From the NCBI RefSeq assembly GCF_000720135.1, contig NZ_JOIU01000015.1, forward strand, positions 62,001-126,000: a DNA stretch of 64,000 nucleotides. Direction: 5' to 3'. The stretch comes from Streptomyces sp. NRRL S-1022. GTDB lineage: Bacteria; Actinomycetota; Actinomycetes; Streptomycetales; Streptomycetaceae. Of the stretch, positions 42,976-54,096 are shown one piece after another. Both the position numbers and the translations under genes were made by a program. Position 1 is the stretch's first letter, and every line of letters starts with the position of its first letter. Under the pieces are notes generated by a model that was given only the letters and a program-made list of their open reading frames with translations, made no database searches and was not told where the DNA came from.

Positions 42976-45030
42976 TCACTCCACTTCGATGCCGTACTCC
43001 TGGACGAGCTGCTCCAGCCCCCCTGTGTACCCCTTCCCGCCCAGCACGAAGTCCCAGTCACCGTTGGATCTGCGCCGGAAGGAGCCGAGCACCAACGCGG
43101 TCTCCCCGGCACGCCCGTCCGACACCTCAAGCCGCCCGAGTTCGGTCATCGCCGGGTCCAGCAACCGGATACCGGCATCGGTGAACCCGGAAAGGTCGGC
43201 CTCCGGATTCACCTCCGGATCGACGGCCGCCACGAGCACGAACCGGTCAGCGGCCTCCGGCAGCGCGTCGAAGGCGACGCGAAGAGCCGCCTTGTCCGGC
43301 CCCGAAGCGGGGACCACGCGTACGGAACCGTCCGGCGTCCGCGGGTTGTTGAAGAAGACGAAGTGGTCGTCGCTGAGGACTCGGCTGCCGCGGCAGACCA
43401 GCGCGCACACGTCCAGAGCGACACTGCCGGACCACAGCATGCCCAGCACGTTGTAGTCATCGGACGCGGCCGCGGGACCGGACGGCGCCGGCCGCGGTGA
43501 GACCGCCTGCCCGCCCTCCCCCAGGCGTCCGCGCAGCCCGTGCCTGTGCAGCAGGTCGACGAGTTCGCCGCCCGAGATGAGCTCCAGGGGCTTGCCCCGG
43601 GCGAAGGTACGAGAGCCCGGTCCGAAACCGGAGGTCGTCACCAGCACGCCCTTGTTGGCGCCGACGTCCTGGACCGTGCCGTAAAGGTCGCGTACGGCCG
43701 TGGGCGGCACGGTGTTGCGGTAGCGCTTCACCTGGACGACGATCTTGCCGCCTCGGATCGGGGTCGGATCCACCGCGTCGACGTCCACGCCACCGTCGTT
43801 CGAGCGCTGTGTGGTCACGGCCTGCATGCCCATGGCCCGGAACAGATCCGCGACCAGGGACTCGAAGGCGATCGGGTCCATGTCGTACAGGTTCGGCTCG
43901 TGATCCGTGCCGTGGGCGGCCACAGGGCTGCCGACGTCCTGGGGCAGCCGGCCCGGCCTCACGGAGCCGAGCTGGTCGGGCCGTGCCGCGAGCTGCCCCC
44001 TCAGGGCGTCGGTCAGACAGCTGACCGGATCCACCTGCTCCAGACGCAGACCACGGAACACCGCTCGCGATGCCATCACCGTCGCCAGGCATATGTGCGC
44101 CTGCCTGCCCGTCGCCGGATCGTGGGCGTCGATGAAACCGTTCAGGGCCACGGAGTCGAGGGCGGTGTACTCGTCCGCCGTGAACAGCTGGTGCAGCACC
44201 AGCAGCATGCTCTGCGCCAGCACCTCCCGGTACAGCGCCCGGCGTTGGCTCACCGGACGGGCAGTCTCCTTGTCCTGGTCCAGAGAGGGCATGTACCGCA
44301 CCGACTTCGCTTCCGGGACGACGTCGTACCCGGGAAGCTCCCAGTCCAGCACCAGCTGCCGCGCCGCCCCGTCGTAGGCCGCCGCCACCTGCCGCGGAAA
44401 CCCCTCCGGCCAAGCCGTCGAGGCGTAGAGCGCGGCGGAGAAGTACTCGACCACGGAGTCGGGGTCGCCCCGCCCGACCCCCTCGGTCACCCCCACGACG
44501 CCTGCGTTGTGCCGACGTACCTCGGCCCGCCGGGCCTCCGCCCGCCGCTCGTGGTCACGCTGCAACGCGGCCAGCTGCTGCCGCTGCGCCTCGGCCACCT
44601 GGGCGGCCCGCCAGTCGTGTTCGAACCGGGCCCGCGCCTCCGCCTGGGCCTGTGCTCGCCGGTTCGCGGTCCAGCCGCTCTGCGCCTGGTACCGGTTCGG
44701 GTCGGGCATGCGCACCGGCCACGCGAGCGGCCCCGGGTCGAAAGGCGGGACGTCTTCCACGCGCATCAGCGACGATGCCCTGAACGCCGGCGCCTGACAG
44801 CCCGCGGTCAGCAGACCCCGCAGGACGGCAACCCGTGCCTCCAGCTCCTCCGTGAGCCGCCTGGCCTCCGCCTGGCGGTACTCCCGGTGGCCCTGCGCGG
44901 CAAGCCGCTGGTGCGCGCGCGCCTGCCGCGCCTCCTCCCGCCGCTGCCTGGCCTCGGCTTCCGCCTGCCGCTGTTGCTGCCGCTGAATCTCAGCCCACGT
45001 ACCGACAAAACCAGCAGAGCGACGACTCAT
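42976..45030 (-). CDS. Coiled-coil / Mrr-type endonuclease / TerD fusion protein
   Basis: 684 residues. Residues ~12-75 and ~120-175 are Gln/Ala/Arg-rich coiled coils. Residues ~190-345 form a helical region I do not recognise. Residues ~383-495 are an Mrr-type PD-(D/E)xK nuclease with Glu390, Asp416 (NDGGVD) and Gln433-Val-Lys435 (VVQVKRYRN), all catalytic positions kept. Residues ~525-684 are a TerD domain (LSDDHFVFFNNPRTPDGSVR, ETALVLGSFRR, GKGYTGGLEQLVQEYGIEVE). TerD proteins bind calcium and belong to tellurite/stress and phage-resistance systems. ATG at 45030 with GGGGAGGG upstream. It stands alone with no methyltransferase or other ter genes. A DNA-cleaving stress or defence effector is the best guess. 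Confidence 0.82.
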   Translation of the reverse strand: MSRRSAGFVGTWAEIQRQQQRQAEAEARQRREEARQARAHQRLAAQGHREYRQAEARRLTEELEARVAVLRGLLTAGCQAPAFRASSLMRVEDVPPFDPGPLAWPVRMPDPNRYQAQSGWTANRRAQAQAEARARFEHDWRAAQVAEAQRQQLAALQRDHERRAEARRAEVRRHNAGVVGVTEGVGRGDPDSVVEYFSAALYASTAWPEGFPRQVAAAYDGAARQLVLDWELPGYDVVPEAKSVRYMPSLDQDKETARPVSQRRALYREVLAQSMLLVLHQLFTADEYTALDSVALNGFIDAHDPATGRQAHICLATVMASRAVFRGLRLEQVDPVSCLTDALRGQLAARPDQLGSVRPGRLPQDVGSPVAAHGTDHEPNLYDMDPIAFESLVADLFRAMGMQAVTTQRSNDGGVDVDAVDPTPIRGGKIVVQVKRYRNTVPPTAVRDLYGTVQDVGANKGVLVTTSGFGPGSRTFARGKPLELISGGELVDLLHRHGLRGRLGEGGQAVSPRPAPSGPAAASDDYNVLGMLWSGSVALDVCALVCRGSRVLSDDHFVFFNNPRTPDGSVRVVPASGPDKAALRVAFDALPEAADRFVLVAAVDPEVNPEADLSGFTDAGIRLLDPAMTELGRLEVSDGRAGETALVLGSFRRRSNGDWDFVLGGKGYTGGLEQLVQEYGIEVE

Positions 45031-45185
45031 GCGCTACAGGCCCTCCCCAGGACGTCGGCACAGCCGACCAAGCTCTGGTTGTCCCCACAACCAGGAGTAA
45101 CAAAGCGACTGTATCCAGCAATCGCCGTCCTGAATATCGAATGACCTCATTGCGTGGACGGCACAGAGCCCCCTCCGGTCCGGAG

Positions 45186-46028
45186 CTATGGGCGTTCGAA
45201 GAGCTGGAGAAGACCGCCGAGGAAGAAGCACAGGGCGCCGGTCAGCGTCCCCCAGTTGGCGATGCCGGCGTTCACCATGCTGCCGGTGGCCGGGCGGGTG
45301 AAGGCGGCGAGCGCCGAGACCATGAACAGGACGGAGCCGAGCTGGTTGACGGCGACGATGCACCACCCCAGGCTGCGCAGCCGGACGCAGCGCCACCGGC
45401 CGTGGCAGATCTCGACGAAGCCCAGGTGTCCGGAGACCAGGAAGAGCACGCAGCCGATCACGTCGGGTGCCCAGACCAGGCGGTCGGTCTGCTGGACGCT
45501 CAGGCCGCTCAGGAAGGAGTCCAGCAGGTCGACCGCGAAGACGAGCGTGCCCGCGAAAAGGACGAACGTGCCCAGCCAGTCCACTCGCATCGGCTCATAG
45601 CTCCACCACCGCCAGGGGCGGGTGACCAGCCGGCCTTCGCCGCCGGCGTGGCGGGGCGCGTTGATCACCTGGAGCAGGGAGACGTAGCCGCCGGTGGTGA
45701 AGAACAGGCCGCCGGCGAAGTAGACCGAGGCACACTCGACGGCGTCGCCGGGGCCGCGCTGGGCGACGGCCGCGCCGACCGCGAAGAGGGCCCCGCCGAC
45801 GACGAAGGCGATCGCCGCGATGGCGTTGAGCCTGCGCAGCCGGGAGATGGCCACAGCGTCTGCACGCGCGCACCGCGTGGTCGCCTCCCCGGGCGGGCGG
45901 ACCGCGAGCACTCCGCGCCGCCGCGCGAGCCGCGACTCCCACATCGCGGTACCGCCGCCCGGAAGGTGCCAGGAGAGCCCGGTGATGAACGGTCCCGCGC
46001 CCTCGGCGCGCTGATGGGGCTGACCCAC
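45186..46028 (-). CDS. YrhK-like multi-pass membrane protein
   Basis: 280 residues. After a ~65-residue basic N-terminus come six or seven hydrophobic helices in repeated pairs (IAFVVGGALFAVGAAVA, VYFAGGLFFTTGGYVSLLQ, LGTFVLFAGTLVFAVDLLD, DVIGCVLFLVSGHLGFVEI, NQLGSVLFMVSALAAF, TGALCFFLGGLLQLFE). This resembles tandem YrhK-like domains. GTG at 46028; the ribosome site is poor, and the true start may lie further in, at the ATG of MWESRLAR. Function unknown. Confidence 0.65.
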   Translation of the reverse strand: MGQPHQRAEGAGPFITGLSWHLPGGGTAMWESRLARRRGVLAVRPPGEATTRCARADAVAISRLRRLNAIAAIAFVVGGALFAVGAAVAQRGPGDAVECASVYFAGGLFFTTGGYVSLLQVINAPRHAGGEGRLVTRPWRWWSYEPMRVDWLGTFVLFAGTLVFAVDLLDSFLSGLSVQQTDRLVWAPDVIGCVLFLVSGHLGFVEICHGRWRCVRLRSLGWCIVAVNQLGSVLFMVSALAAFTRPATGSMVNAGIANWGTLTGALCFFLGGLLQLFERP

Positions 46029-46179
46029 GGGCCGAGCCTAGACGTCCGGCAGCACCGGAAGGCGGACGCAACGCCGCCCGGCACCGGTGTCGACGCGGCA
46101 CCGGCCGTGACGCGGCAGCCGCGACGCGGTCGCCCGGACCTCGGGCGATGACAGTCAGCGACGACCACGCCTGGCCGGC

Positions 46180-46207
46180 AGCCCCTCGATCATCCGGTCG
46201 AGGGGCT
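46180..46207 (-). terminator. Terminator hairpin after the TIGR03960 gene
   Basis: 10-bp stem AGCCCCTCGA / TCGAGGGGCT with an eight-base loop, nine bases past the stop. Confidence 0.7.
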
Positions 46208-46215
46208 CGTTCGCC

Positions 46216-48192
<1,977 letters not shown>

Positions 48193-48246
48193 GAGCTGAC
48201 GGGGTGACCATCAAGCGTAACCCGGTCGGCGGCCTCCCCCGAACGC

Positions 48247-49749
48247 TCAGCCGGACGCCCCGTTTCTGATCTTCTTCCACCGGCCGGGCAGCTCGGCCTC
48301 CAGGGCGGCCGCCCGCGCCTCCTCCCTGCCGTACAGCACCCCGTAGGGGAACGCGCTCTCGCCGGCCGCGTGGGCCACCGCCGCGAGTTCCCGGAGGGTG
48401 CGGCGGGCCATGACGCTGTCCTGGTGGTCGCCGAGGAGGGTGGTGAGGGACTTCACGGCCCTGGTGAGGTCGCGGGCGGGGGTGCCCAGGGCCGGGGTGG
48501 CGGCCTCGGCGGCGTAGCGGGTGCGCTTGGCCTTCTTGCGGGCCTCGTGCAGGGCGAGATCACGGTCCTGGCCCGGTGGCAGCTCCAGCGCGTGCTCCAG
48601 GGCGGCCCTGAGCTTCCTGCGGTCCTTGCGTACGGCCTTGCCGAGCGGCTTCGCCGGTTTCTTCCCGGCCGCCACGCGCAGCGGCGGGTCGGCGAGGAGG
48701 GCGTCCAGGGTGTCCAGCAGGGTCAGGTGGCGGCGGGAGTCCAGGACGCCGGTCAGGTGGGCGTGGGCGCCGCCCTGCCGGGTCCCGGCCCAGGCGGTGA
48801 GCCGTTCGGCGGCGGGGCCGGTGGCCAGGGCGGGCGGGAGCGCGTCGAGGGCGGTCTTCAGGCGGCCGGCGAGCACCTCGTGGTCGCGGTCGACGCCCAG
48901 CTCGCCCGCGAGCCACTTCAGCTCGGCACCGACGGGGTCGGTGACGGTGCGGTCCAGGACGGTGCCGAAGGTGCGCAGGGTGCTGCGGGCGCGGCGGGTG
49001 GCGACCCGCATGCGGTGCACCGCGTCGGGCAGGCCGCGGCGGACGGCGGGGTCCAGCTCGACCAGGGCGTCCCGCTGGGCGCGCAGATAGGCCAGGACGT
49101 GGTCGCCGGCGGTCACCGGCCGCGGGGGCGCGGTCTTGGCGCCGCGGCGGCGGCCGGCGGTGAGCTCCAGGGCGCGGGCCAGTTTGGACGGTGCGGCGGC
49201 GGGGCGTAGGCCCGCCTTGCGCAGCCGTTCGTCCAGCCGGTCGAGGACGGCGGGGTCGCCGCCGTCGGCGAGTTCCACCTCGATCTCGGTCCACTGGGCG
49301 GCCCGCCTCTTGCCGGTGAGCCGTTCGGCGGTCACGGTGTCGAGGCTGGCCTCGGCGAGCAGGGCGCCCTCGGTGTCGACCAGGTGGCGCACGTCGCGGG
49401 CGGAGCGCAGCCGGACCAGGGGGATCAGCTCGGCGTTGCGGACGCGGGAGCGGACGAGGGCGGCGATCTCCTCGGGGACGGTGTCGGACAGCGGGGCCCG
49501 GATCTCGTCGCGGACCCCGGGGGCGACCGGGAACTTCAGGTGCCAGCCGGCGTCCGAGCCCCCGGTGCGGCGGCGCAGCGTGAGCGAGGCGGCGGTGAGG
49601 CGTTCGTCGGCGGTGTCGTAGTACGTGGCGTCCAGCTCGACCAGGCCCTTGTCGAGGACGGCCGCCACGCCGCCGGCCCCGGTCAGGTCGGGCAGCCCGC
49701 TGTCGTCGGATTCGTACTTGCGCTCGATCTCGCGTTTCGTCTCCGCCAT
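48247..49749 (-). CDS. CYTH and CHAD domain protein
   Basis: 500 residues. CYTH domain at 1-~200: EIERKYE at the start, YYDTADERLTAASLTLRRR, WHLKFP and WTEIEVEL provide the metal- and phosphate-binding residues. CHAD domain at ~215-495, helical with HRMRVATRRARSTLRTF, conserved histidines and basic residues that bind polyphosphate. The combination suggests a triphosphate tunnel enzyme acting on, or recruited to, polyphosphate. ATG at 49749. Confidence 0.9.
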   Translation of the reverse strand: MAETKREIERKYESDDSGLPDLTGAGGVAAVLDKGLVELDATYYDTADERLTAASLTLRRRTGGSDAGWHLKFPVAPGVRDEIRAPLSDTVPEEIAALVRSRVRNAELIPLVRLRSARDVRHLVDTEGALLAEASLDTVTAERLTGKRRAAQWTEIEVELADGGDPAVLDRLDERLRKAGLRPAAAPSKLARALELTAGRRRGAKTAPPRPVTAGDHVLAYLRAQRDALVELDPAVRRGLPDAVHRMRVATRRARSTLRTFGTVLDRTVTDPVGAELKWLAGELGVDRDHEVLAGRLKTALDALPPALATGPAAERLTAWAGTRQGGAHAHLTGVLDSRRHLTLLDTLDALLADPPLRVAAGKKPAKPLGKAVRKDRRKLRAALEHALELPPGQDRDLALHEARKKAKRTRYAAEAATPALGTPARDLTRAVKSLTTLLGDHQDSVMARRTLRELAAVAHAAGESAFPYGVLYGREEARAAALEAELPGRWKKIRNGASG

Positions 49750-49799
49750 GCACCGAATCTAGTGGCCCGGGCGCCGATACGGCAGGGGGCGCCCGGGGC

Positions 49800-50996
49800 C
49801 TATGCCGACATCGGGCGCTGCACCTTGATCGACTGGAGCAGGCCCACCGCGACCCATACCGCGAACATCGACGAGCCGCCGTACGACACGAACGGCAGGG
49901 GCAGGCCCGTGACCGGCATGATGCCGAGGGTCATGCCGATGTTCTCGAAGGACTGGAAGGCGAACCAGGCGACGATCCCGGCGGCGACGGTCGTCCCGTA
50001 GAGCTCGGTGGAGTCACGCGCTATCCGGCAGGCGCGCCACAGGACGACGCCGAGCAGGAAGATGATGAAGCCCGCGCCGACGAAGCCCAGCTCCTCCCCC
50101 GCGACCGTGTACACGAAGTCCGTCTGCTGCTCGGGCACGAACTGGCCGGTGGTCTGCGAGCCGTGGAAGAGTCCGGCTCCGGTGAGGCCGCCGGAGCCGA
50201 TGGCGATGCGGGCCTGGTTGGTGTTGTAGCCGACGCCGGCCGGGTCCAGGTCCGGGTTGGCGAAGGCGGCGAACCGGTTGATCTGGTACTCGTCCAGGAT
50301 GTGCAGCTGCCAGATCGCGATGCAGCCGATCACCCCGGCGAGGAGCAGGCCGAAGACCCAGCGGTTGGAGGCGCCGGAGGCGAGCAGCACGCCGAGGATG
50401 ATCGCGACCATGGCCAGCACCGAGCCGAGGTCGGGCATGAGCAGCAGGATCAGGATGGGTACGGCGGCCAGGCACAGGGACTGGAACACGGTCCGGTGGT
50501 CGGGGTGCGGCTTGTCGCCCGCGTCCACCCGGGCGGCCAGCATCATGGCCATGCCCAGGATGATCGAGACCTTGAGGAATTCGGCGGGCTGGAGCGAGAA
50601 GCCGCCGATGACCAGCCAGTTGCGCTGGCCGTTGATCGTCGCGCCGAGCGGGGTGAGGACCACCAGGGCGAGGAGCACCGACAGGCCGTAGAGGATCGGC
50701 ACGGCGTTGCGCAGGGCGCGGTGGCCGAGCCAGACGGTGCCGATCATCAGGGCGATCCCGATGCCGAGGTTCATCAGGTGCCGGACCAGGAAGAAGTACG
50801 GGTCGCCCTGGTTCAGTTCGGTGCGGTTGCGGGTCGCCGAGTACACCAGCAGCGAGCCCAGCAGGGACAGGGCGGTGGCCGCGAACAGGATCGGCCAGTC
50901 CAGCCGGCGGGCGAGCGAGTCGCGGGCGAAGATCCTGGTCCAGCCGGCCCGCTCGGGGCCGTATCCGGAGACGGAGAAGCTGTTCGCGCCGGTCAT
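49800..50996 (-). CDS. rodA: SEDS-family peptidoglycan polymerase RodA (Sfr)
   Basis: 398 residues, about ten membrane helices. SEDS motifs: NGQRNWLVIGGFSLQPAEFLK, LMPDLGSVLAM (with the catalytic-type Asp), GLTGAGLFHGSQT and PVTGLPLPFVSYGGSSM. It polymerises glycan from lipid II together with the class B PBP encoded just upstream. The start overlaps the pbp2 stop (ATGA). In S. coelicolor the gene in this cluster is called sfr and belongs to spore-wall synthesis. Confidence 0.95.
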   Translation of the reverse strand: MTGANSFSVSGYGPERAGWTRIFARDSLARRLDWPILFAATALSLLGSLLVYSATRNRTELNQGDPYFFLVRHLMNLGIGIALMIGTVWLGHRALRNAVPILYGLSVLLALVVLTPLGATINGQRNWLVIGGFSLQPAEFLKVSIILGMAMMLAARVDAGDKPHPDHRTVFQSLCLAAVPILILLLMPDLGSVLAMVAIILGVLLASGASNRWVFGLLLAGVIGCIAIWQLHILDEYQINRFAAFANPDLDPAGVGYNTNQARIAIGSGGLTGAGLFHGSQTTGQFVPEQQTDFVYTVAGEELGFVGAGFIIFLLGVVLWRACRIARDSTELYGTTVAAGIVAWFAFQSFENIGMTLGIMPVTGLPLPFVSYGGSSMFAVWVAVGLLQSIKVQRPMSA

Positions 50997-53245
50997 GAGG
51001 GCATCCTCCGGCTCCCCCGCCGGCGTGGCCGCCTGCGGGTGTCGCGGTTGCCCGTGGTGGGCGAGGGCGTGGTCCCCGCGGGCTGCTGGTCGTCGCCGTT
51101 GGTGGGGTTGTTCTTCTGGGCGGCCTCGGCTTCCTTCGCCGGGTCGCCGGTGATCTTGGGGGCGGCGATGGTGCCGTCCGTGCGGACCTTGGGCAGGCCC
51201 TTCTCCGGCTCGGGCAGCAGCGCCCTCTTGTTGTCGATGGAGCCGTCGGCCTGGACGCCGTAGAGCGCGCTGTAGATGTTGCGCACGGCTTCACCGGAGG
51301 CTCCGGAACCCGTACCGGCCTGGGCGATCGTCATGATCACCGTGTAGTCCTTGGAGTAGGTGGCCAGCCAGGACGTGGTCTGCTTGCCGTAGACCTCGGC
51401 CGTACCCGTCTTGGCGTGCAGGGGGATCTCGTTCTGCGGCCAGCCGCCGAACTTCCAGGCCGCCGTACCGCGGGTGATGACGCCGGCGAAGGCGTCGTTC
51501 ATGCCGCTGAGGGTGGCCTGGCTGACCGGGAGCTTTCCGCGCTTGGTCGGCTTGATCTCCTGCACGCTCTTGCCGTCGGCGCTGATGATCGCCTTGCCGA
51601 TGGTCGGCTGGTACATCGTGCCGCCGTTGGCGACGGCCCCGTAGATCACGGCCTCCTGGATCGGCGTGACGAGCGTGTCGCCCTGGCCGATGGAGTAGTT
51701 GATCGAGTCACCTTCGCGCATCTTGTTGCCTTCGAGGCAGTTCTCGTAGGCGATCTTCTCGACGTAGGAGCCGTCCTTCTTGCCGGACTTGCACCAGGCG
51801 TCCTTGTTGGCCTTCCAGTACGCCTCCTTCCACTGGCGGTCGGGGACGCGGCCGGTGACCTCGTTGGGCAGGTCGATGCCGGTCTCCTTGCCGAGGCCGA
51901 ACTGGTGGGCGGCCTTGTAGAAGTAGTCCTTCGGGCGGCCCTTCTTGGGGTTGATGCCGCCGTCCTTCTTCCACTCGCGGTCGGCGAGGCCGTAGAAGAC
52001 GGTGTCGCAGGAGACCTCCAGGGCGCGGCCCAGGGAGATGGGGCCGAAGTTCTCGCCCTCGAAGTTCTTGAAGACCTGGCTGCCCACCGAGTAGGAGCTG
52101 GTGCACGGGTAGCGGCCGTCGAAGGGGTAGCCGGCCTCGACCGCGGCGGCCGTGGAGACCACCTTGAACGTCGAGCCGGGTGCGGCCTGGCCCTGTATGG
52201 CCCGGTTGAGCAGGGGGTAGTCCGAGTCCTTGCCGGTGAGGGCCTTGTAGTCCTTGGCGGAGATGCCGCCGACCCAGACGTTCGGGTCGTACTTCGGCGC
52301 CGAGGCCATGGCGACGATCCGGCCGGTCTTGGCCTCCATCACCACCACGGCGCCGGAGTCGGCCTTGTAGTTGGTGCCGGTGATCTTGTCGAACTGCTGG
52401 CGGGCGGCCTTCATCGCCTTGTCCAGTTCGTACTCCGCGACCCGCTGGACGCGGGAGTCGATGCTGGTGACCAGGTTGGAACCCGGCTCGGCCGCGTCCG
52501 ACTTGGCCTTGCCGATGACCCGGCCGAGGTTGTCGACCTCGTAGCGGGTGACGCCGGCCTTGCCGCGCAGCATCTTGTCGTAGGTCCGCTCCAGGCCGGA
52601 GCGGCCGACCATGTCGGAGCGCAGGTAGGGCGAGTCGGTGTCCTTGGCCTTCTGGATCTCGTCGTCGGTGACGGGCGAGAGATAGCCGAGCACCTGCGCG
52701 GTGTTGGACTTGCCGGGGCCCGGGTAGCGGCGGACGGCCTCGGGTTCGGCGGTGATGCCGGGGAAGTCCTCGGAGCGCTCGCGGATCTGCAGGGCCTGCT
52801 TGGCGGTGGCCTCGTCGGTGATGGGGATCGGCTGGTACGGCGAGCCGTTCCAGCAGGGCTGGGGGGTCTTGGCGTCACACAGCCGGACCTTCTGCATGAC
52901 CTCCTCGGGGCTCATCCCGAGGACGCCGGCCAGCTTGGTGAGGACGGCCTTGCCGTCGTCCTTCTGCTTCAGCAGGTCGGTGCGGGAGGCGGAGACGACC
53001 AGGCGGGTCTCGTTGTCCGCGAGGGGCACACCGCGGGCGTCCAGGATGTCGCCGCGCACGGCGGGGTCGACGACCTGCTGGACGTGGTTGCCGGAGGCCT
53101 CCTTCTGGTACTCGGCGCCCTCGCGGATCTGGAGGTACCACAACCGGCCGCCGAGTGTGCCGAGGAGGGAGAGGACGAGGATCTGGATCACGACGAGCCG
53201 GGTCTGGACGCGTGGGGTCCGACCGGTCTCGGGGATGTTGGTCAC
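50993..53245 (-). CDS. mrdA: Class B penicillin-binding protein 2
   Basis: 750 residues. A short cytoplasmic start and one membrane anchor (LVVIQILVLSLLGTLGGRLWY) are followed by the PBP dimer domain and a transpeptidase domain: SxxK as GSTFK near 355, the SxN-type motif in the YSIGQG region and KTGT near 610. Cross-links peptidoglycan as partner of RodA. A C-terminal tail of ~60 residues is rich in Pro, Asn and Arg. GTG at 53245 with GGGGGAGA upstream. The gap of 161 bp to mreD suggests an internal promoter. Confidence 0.95.
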   Translation of the reverse strand: MTNIPETGRTPRVQTRLVVIQILVLSLLGTLGGRLWYLQIREGAEYQKEASGNHVQQVVDPAVRGDILDARGVPLADNETRLVVSASRTDLLKQKDDGKAVLTKLAGVLGMSPEEVMQKVRLCDAKTPQPCWNGSPYQPIPITDEATAKQALQIRERSEDFPGITAEPEAVRRYPGPGKSNTAQVLGYLSPVTDDEIQKAKDTDSPYLRSDMVGRSGLERTYDKMLRGKAGVTRYEVDNLGRVIGKAKSDAAEPGSNLVTSIDSRVQRVAEYELDKAMKAARQQFDKITGTNYKADSGAVVVMEAKTGRIVAMASAPKYDPNVWVGGISAKDYKALTGKDSDYPLLNRAIQGQAAPGSTFKVVSTAAAVEAGYPFDGRYPCTSSYSVGSQVFKNFEGENFGPISLGRALEVSCDTVFYGLADREWKKDGGINPKKGRPKDYFYKAAHQFGLGKETGIDLPNEVTGRVPDRQWKEAYWKANKDAWCKSGKKDGSYVEKIAYENCLEGNKMREGDSINYSIGQGDTLVTPIQEAVIYGAVANGGTMYQPTIGKAIISADGKSVQEIKPTKRGKLPVSQATLSGMNDAFAGVITRGTAAWKFGGWPQNEIPLHAKTGTAEVYGKQTTSWLATYSKDYTVIMTIAQAGTGSGASGEAVRNIYSALYGVQADGSIDNKRALLPEPEKGLPKVRTDGTIAAPKITGDPAKEAEAAQKNNPTNGDDQQPAGTTPSPTTGNRDTRRRPRRRGSRRMPS

Positions 53246-53406
53246 TGCGGCTGTCTCCCCCTCTCAGTGTGCGAACGTCTGGGCGCGGCGGGCGTCCGTG
53301 CGATCCGCCTGCACGCGTACGAATGATGAACGACCGGCCTGTGCACCCGCGTTCCGGGACGGCAGACCCGTTCGGGTGAACTCGCCGGGGTGGAACTCGC
53401 CGCCGC

Positions 53407-54084
53407 TCACAGCCGCTTGACCCCCTTGATGCGGCCGACCTTGGCGGAGCGGGTGCGTGCCTTGGCCTTCAGTGCGCCGAGGCCGCCGCGCTGGCTGCCG
53501 ATGCGCAGGCCGGTGCCGGAGGAGAGCCAGCCGGAGGAGATGTCCCCGGCCTTGGCGGCGGGCCCGCTCTCGGTGAGCGGGTCGTTGTCGGAGCGGCGGG
53601 CCAGCCACATCACGCCGGGCACCACGAACGGGGCGAGGAGCAGGTCGTACAGGGCGGCCGAGAACAGCAGCCCGGGCAGGCCGACATGGCGGGCGGCGGT
53701 GTCGCCGACCAGGGCGCCCACCCCGGCGTAGAGCAGGGTGGAGCCGACGGCGGCGGCGACCACGACGGCCATGGGACCGGTCGCCGACTTCAGCCGGCCG
53801 TTCTCCGGGCGGACGAGCCCGGCGAGGTAGCCGATGACGCACAGCACGAGTGCGTACCGGCCGGCCGCGTGGTCGGCGGGCGGTGCCAGGTCGGCGAGCA
53901 GGCCGGCGCCGAAGCCGACGAGGGCGCCGCCGACGTGGCCGTACACCATCGCCAGGCCGAGGACGGTGAGCAGCAGCAGGTCGGGGACGGCACCGGGCAG
54001 GTGCAGCCGGGCGAGGACGCTCACCTGGACGACCAGGGCCACGACGACCAGCGCGGTGGAGAGCAGGATCCGGTTGACACGCAT
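53407..54084 (-). CDS. mreD: Rod shape-determining protein MreD
   Basis: 225 residues. Five to six hydrophobic helices in the first ~165 residues (LVVVALVVQVSVLARLHLPG, AVPDLLLLTVLGLAMVYG), then a hydrophilic basic tail (KAKARTRSAKVGRIKGVKRL) longer than in rods such as E. coli. Connects MreC and PBP2/RodA in the membrane. ATG at 54084, 12 bp after the mreC stop. Confidence 0.92.
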   Translation of the reverse strand: MRVNRILLSTALVVVALVVQVSVLARLHLPGAVPDLLLLTVLGLAMVYGHVGGALVGFGAGLLADLAPPADHAAGRYALVLCVIGYLAGLVRPENGRLKSATGPMAVVVAAAVGSTLLYAGVGALVGDTAARHVGLPGLLFSAALYDLLLAPFVVPGVMWLARRSDNDPLTESGPAAKAGDISSGWLSSGTGLRIGSQRGGLGALKAKARTRSAKVGRIKGVKRL

Positions 54085-54096
54085 GGGATTCGGCTC

